DNA of 64,000 nucleotides from CAWJKP01 sp963843465 (GTDB lineage: Bacteria > Planctomycetota > Planctomycetia > Pirellulales > Thermoguttaceae), in the NCBI GenBank assembly GCA_963843465.1, contig CAWJKP010000001.1, positions 2,170,001 to 2,234,000 of the forward strand, written 5' to 3'. Under the pieces are notes generated by a model, which had not been told where the DNA came from, ran no database searches, and saw only the letters and a list, made by a program, of their open reading frames with translations. A program made the translations under genes and the position numbers. Below are positions 61,752 through 64,000 of this stretch, piece after piece. Positions within the stretch are counted from its first letter, which is position 1; each line of letters begins with the position of its first letter.

Positions 61752-63116
61752 TCAGCCCGGCTCCGCCAGCGCGAAATCCACGGCCTCGCCAACGTCGGCA
61801 AAGATGCGGTCGGGCCGTTGCTCGCCCTCGCACCCCTGGCAGCCATAGCCCGTGCGGACGCCGTAAGCCCGGAGCCCCGCCGCCCGGGCCGCGCCCATGT
61901 CGCGCCAGGTGTCGCCCACCAGACAGGACGATTCCAACGCGATGGGCAGGTCTCGCAGGGCCGCGACGATCAGGCCGGCCTTGGGCTTGCGGCACTGGCA
62001 GTCGATCTTCAACTCGGAGATCTCGCCCGGGAAGCCTCGATCGGGATGGTGTGGACAATAGTAGATCCGGTCCAGGTAGGCTCCTTGCCGGCCGAGCAGA
62101 GTCTCCAGCCGGGCGTGGATGCGGTCCAACTCGTCGGCCGTGGTCAAGCCCTTGGCCACTTGGGCCTGGTTGGTTACCACTACCGCCAGCCAACCCCGGC
62201 GGTTGACCTTCTTCACCGCTTCCGCAGCCTGGGGCAAAAGCTCCAGCTCTTCGCACCGCAGGATGCCGCGGCCGGCGATCTCGGCGTTGAGCACGCCGTC
62301 GCGATCGAAGAAGACGGCCGGACGCGGCTGGCTGAAGTGCATCCTTTGGACCAGGCCGCTTTCGAGATCCTGCACCACCGTCTGGTAGCGGCCCAGCGTG
62401 CCCATGTCGCGGAGATATTCGGGCGTGGCGTAGGCGTAGACCGCCGCGGGGCCGCCCAGCAGCCTGGGGAAGAGGTCGCCGATGAAGTCCTGCTTCGCCT
62501 GCGGCTGGATGCAGTCGAAGATCCCCGGCGAGAGACAGTAGACCGCGGCGGGCACGAGATTGCGGTAATAGCCCTGCGGCCGCGATTTGCGCGGCAGGAT
62601 CTCCAGCACCCGGGCCTGGGCGTCGGTCCGCAACAGGTCCGATTCGTGCGGATGATCGTTAGGATGGGCCACGATCGTCGCCAGAGCCCGACGCTCCCGG
62701 TGGAACTGCGACAGTCGCGACAGGTCCATGTCGATGGCCATGTCGCCGTAGATTGCGAAGAAGTCGCCGCCGGCCAGGAAATCCCTTGCGGCCGGCAAGC
62801 CGCCCGCCGTCCCCAGCGGCTCGGGCTCCACGAAGAATTCGAGCCTCATGCCCAGCCGCCGGGCCTCGGGCCGCAGCGCCTCTTGCAGGGCGTCGGCCAG
62901 GTGGCCCGTCAGCACGGCCACCTCCCGCACGCCGTAGCGGGCCAGAAGCTCCAACTGGCGAAAGACGATCGGGCGGCCGGCCACCGGCAAAAGCGCCTTG
63001 GGCACCAGGTCGCCCGCCAGCGGGCGGATCCGCGTCCCTTTCCCGCCCGCGATAATGGCCGCCTTCAGCGGTGAGAACTCGAGTTCCGGCCACGCGATCA
63101 CGCCCAAGTCATTCAC
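61752..63116 (-). CDS. Sugar-1-phosphate nucleotidyltransferase fused to GmhB-like HAD phosphatase
   Basis: A 454-residue bifunctional protein. Residues ~10-250 are a nucleotidyltransferase (AAIIAGGKGTRIRPLAGDLVPKALLPV, with a GDMAIDMDL metal site), like the HddC type that makes a nucleotide-activated heptose. Residues ~265-454 are a histidinol/GmhB-type HAD phosphatase (VFFDRDGVLNAEI, VVVTNQAQVAKG, a four-Cys/His zinc loop YCPHHPD...CQCRKPKAG, LVGDTWRDMGAA). Together they would carry out consecutive steps of D-glycero-D-manno-heptose activation. I start at GTG 63116 because the upstream frame is repeat sequence. The neighbour is a sugar epimerase. Its 3' end is duplicated at 60404. Confidence 0.85.
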   Translation of the reverse strand: MNDLGVIAWPELEFSPLKAAIIAGGKGTRIRPLAGDLVPKALLPVAGRPIVFRQLELLARYGVREVAVLTGHLADALQEALRPEARRLGMRLEFFVEPEPLGTAGGLPAARDFLAGGDFFAIYGDMAIDMDLSRLSQFHRERRALATIVAHPNDHPHESDLLRTDAQARVLEILPRKSRPQGYYRNLVPAAVYCLSPGIFDCIQPQAKQDFIGDLFPRLLGGPAAVYAYATPEYLRDMGTLGRYQTVVQDLESGLVQRMHFSQPRPAVFFDRDGVLNAEIAGRGILRCEELELLPQAAEAVKKVNRRGWLAVVVTNQAQVAKGLTTADELDRIHARLETLLGRQGAYLDRIYYCPHHPDRGFPGEISELKIDCQCRKPKAGLIVAALRDLPIALESSCLVGDTWRDMGAARAAGLRAYGVRTGYGCQGCEGEQRPDRIFADVGEAVDFALAEPG

Positions 63117-63121
63117 TCCAA

Positions 63122-63219
63122 GTAGGGTGGGACCAGCTCGCGCGAGCGAGCGCCGGCCCACCAATTCTGCCAAAGCATGGTGGGCCGGCGGCTGCCAAGG
63201 CGGCCTTGTCCCACCCTAC
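63122..63219. repeat. Inverted-repeat element, GTAGGGTGGGAC family
   Basis: Outer arms GTAGGGTGGGAC (63122-63133) and complement (63208-63219), inner arms CGCCGGCCCACCA (63151-63163) and complement (63178-63190). It lies between the epimerase stop and the nucleotidyltransferase start, both minus strand. Confidence 0.85.
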
Positions 63220-63225
63220 CAAGAC

Positions 63226-64000
63226 TCACTCCTTGCCCAGAATCTTGCGGACGGCAAGCCGCACGGCGGCCGTGGAATCGTAGCGATGGGCGAAACCCAA
63301 GCGGCGGATGCGGGAGGTGTCGTACTGGAAGACGGGCACGTCGCCGACCCAGCCCACACTCCCCCCGCTGTACTCGATCGGGATGCCCTCCAGCCCCATC
63401 TCCTCGATCACGATGCGTGCGATCTGGCCGACCAACGTCTGCCCCTCGCCGGCCACGTGATAAACGTCCAAAGGCGCGCCGGCCCGATCGAAGGCCAGCA
63501 GCATCGCCCGCACCAGGTCGCCCACGTAGAGATAGGGCTTGGTCTGCGAGCCGTCGCCCAGCACGACCAGCCGGCCCGGGTCTTCGCGCAGCCGGCCGAT
63601 GAAATCGTGGACGGCCCCGTGGGTGCTGCGAGGACCGACGACGTTGGGAAACCGCAGCACCACGGCCCGCCAGCCGAATTGGTGGACGAAGGCCGAGAGA
63701 TACGCCTCGGCCGCCAATTTGCCGGCCCCGTAGAAGGAGACCGGGCGCAGCGGGCCGAAGTCCTCGTCGAGCACCTGCCGCGCGTCGCCGAAGACGGCCG
63801 ATGTACTGGCAAAGACAATCCGCCGCACGCCGTGCCGCAACATGGCCTCCAGCACGGCCAGGGTGCTGTGGAACGTGGCCTGCAAATCGACCTGCCGGTC
63901 TTGCGATCCCCGGCGGATGTCGGAGTTGGCGGCCAGGTGGAACACGGCCTCGCAGCCCGCCCCGGCCAGCAGGGCGTCCATGCCGGCCGGGTCCAGCACG
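63226..64000 (-). CDS. NAD-dependent epimerase/dehydratase, 5' end outside window
   Basis: C-terminal ~258 residues of an extended SDR that acts on nucleotide sugars. Visible motifs: VFHLAANSDIRRG, the catalytic Ser in FASTSAVFG, Tyr-x3-Lys in FYGAGKLAAEAY, VVLRFPNVVGPRSTHG and VYHVAGEGQTL. The N-terminal Rossmann GxxGxxG lies beyond the window edge. Probably converts the nucleotide sugar made by the heptose-type pathway next door, or is a UDP-glucose-4-epimerase relative. Spaced ~110 bp from the downstream gene by a repeat. Confidence 0.88.
   Translation of the reverse strand, partial: VLDPAGMDALLAGAGCEAVFHLAANSDIRRGSQDRQVDLQATFHSTLAVLEAMLRHGVRRIVFASTSAVFGDARQVLDEDFGPLRPVSFYGAGKLAAEAYLSAFVHQFGWRAVVLRFPNVVGPRSTHGAVHDFIGRLREDPGRLVVLGDGSQTKPYLYVGDLVRAMLLAFDRAGAPLDVYHVAGEGQTLVGQIARIVIEEMGLEGIPIEYSGGSVGWVGDVPVFQYDTSRIRRLGFAHRYDSTAAVRLAVRKILGKE

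Noticed and set aside
1..64000. tRNA, rRNA or tmRNA genes
   Set aside because: Reading both strands I found no cloverleaf with a TTCGANTC-type arm or rRNA-like sequence; a covariance-model scan would be needed to exclude a tRNA completely.

Overview
The window reads as chromosomal DNA of a Planctomycetota bacterium, probably of the Pirellulales/Planctomycetia type. The evidence is a GC-rich sequence carrying families characteristic of that phylum: a DUF1549/DUF1553 cytochrome with a BIG2 domain, a DUF1501 protein, several Tat-exported Gfo/Idh/MocA oxidoreductases, a LEPR-XLL surface protein, WD40 and pre-peptidase C-terminal (PPC) proteins, HEAT-repeat proteins and a sigma-54-type promoter. 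I saw no rRNA, tRNA, CRISPR array or prophage. At least eight genes are split by 1-2 nt frameshifts, so the sequence is either a metagenome/long-read assembly with residual indels or a genome with many decaying genes.

Layout. 1-4.0 kb (minus): beta-strand-repeat secreted protein (partial) and a large secreted clan-A-like glycoside hydrolase. 4.2-7.2 kb (plus): NarL-type two-component pair. 7.3-10.4 kb: single-chain restriction-modification enzyme with a leaderless-looking promoter. 10.7-22.7 kb (plus): a long run of RidA-like protein, DUF1549/1553 cytochrome, Gfo/Idh, DUF1501, WD40, PPC and GH67/GH20-like genes, a typical planctomycete set for exported polymer breakdown. 22.8-25.1 kb (minus): a cysteine synthase fused to a cysteinyl-tRNA-synthetase-like domain whose HIGH and KMSKS motifs are degenerate. 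25.5-30 kb: ABC permease, PH-domain protein, nrdR, outer-membrane-type and secreted proteins. 30.2-34.3 kb: WecB/TagA/CpsF glycosyltransferase, RpoD-like sigma factor, Gly/Tyr-rich TPR protein behind a sigma-54 promoter. 34.3-38.6 kb (minus): soluble kinase-receiver hybrid, Gfo/Idh protein, and an AAA ATPase with a decayed DUF4276 partner. 38.7-44.4 kb (minus): pseudaminic-acid operon pseB-pseC-pseF-pseGH running into purM. 44.6-52.8 kb: thioredoxin-like protein, two Gfo/Idh proteins, a beta-propeller/discoidin protein and two HEAT proteins. 53.7-54.4 kb: MntA/HepT toxin-antitoxin pair. 54.5-57.4 kb: beta-decarboxylating dehydrogenase, SDR, secreted protein. 58.2-60.3 kb: LEPR-XLL adhesin behind a possible attenuator. 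60.4-64 kb: duplicated gene fragment, REP-associated (RAYT) transposase, heptose nucleotidyltransferase-phosphatase fusion and a partial epimerase.

The most striking whole-window feature is a dense population of short inverted-repeat (REP/MITE-like) elements. I can delimit about 22, in several recurring sequence families. Many sit at junctions of convergent genes, and several lie inside open reading frames (RidA-like, DUF1549, PseC) or supply the 3' end of a gene (PseB, the 4.2-kb kinase, both genes meeting at 34.3 kb). One family matches the inverted repeats that bracket the RAYT transposase gene. The other strong candidate for new biology is the CysK/CysRS-like fusion, which keeps the zinc/cysteine-binding residues but has lost the adenylation signature.
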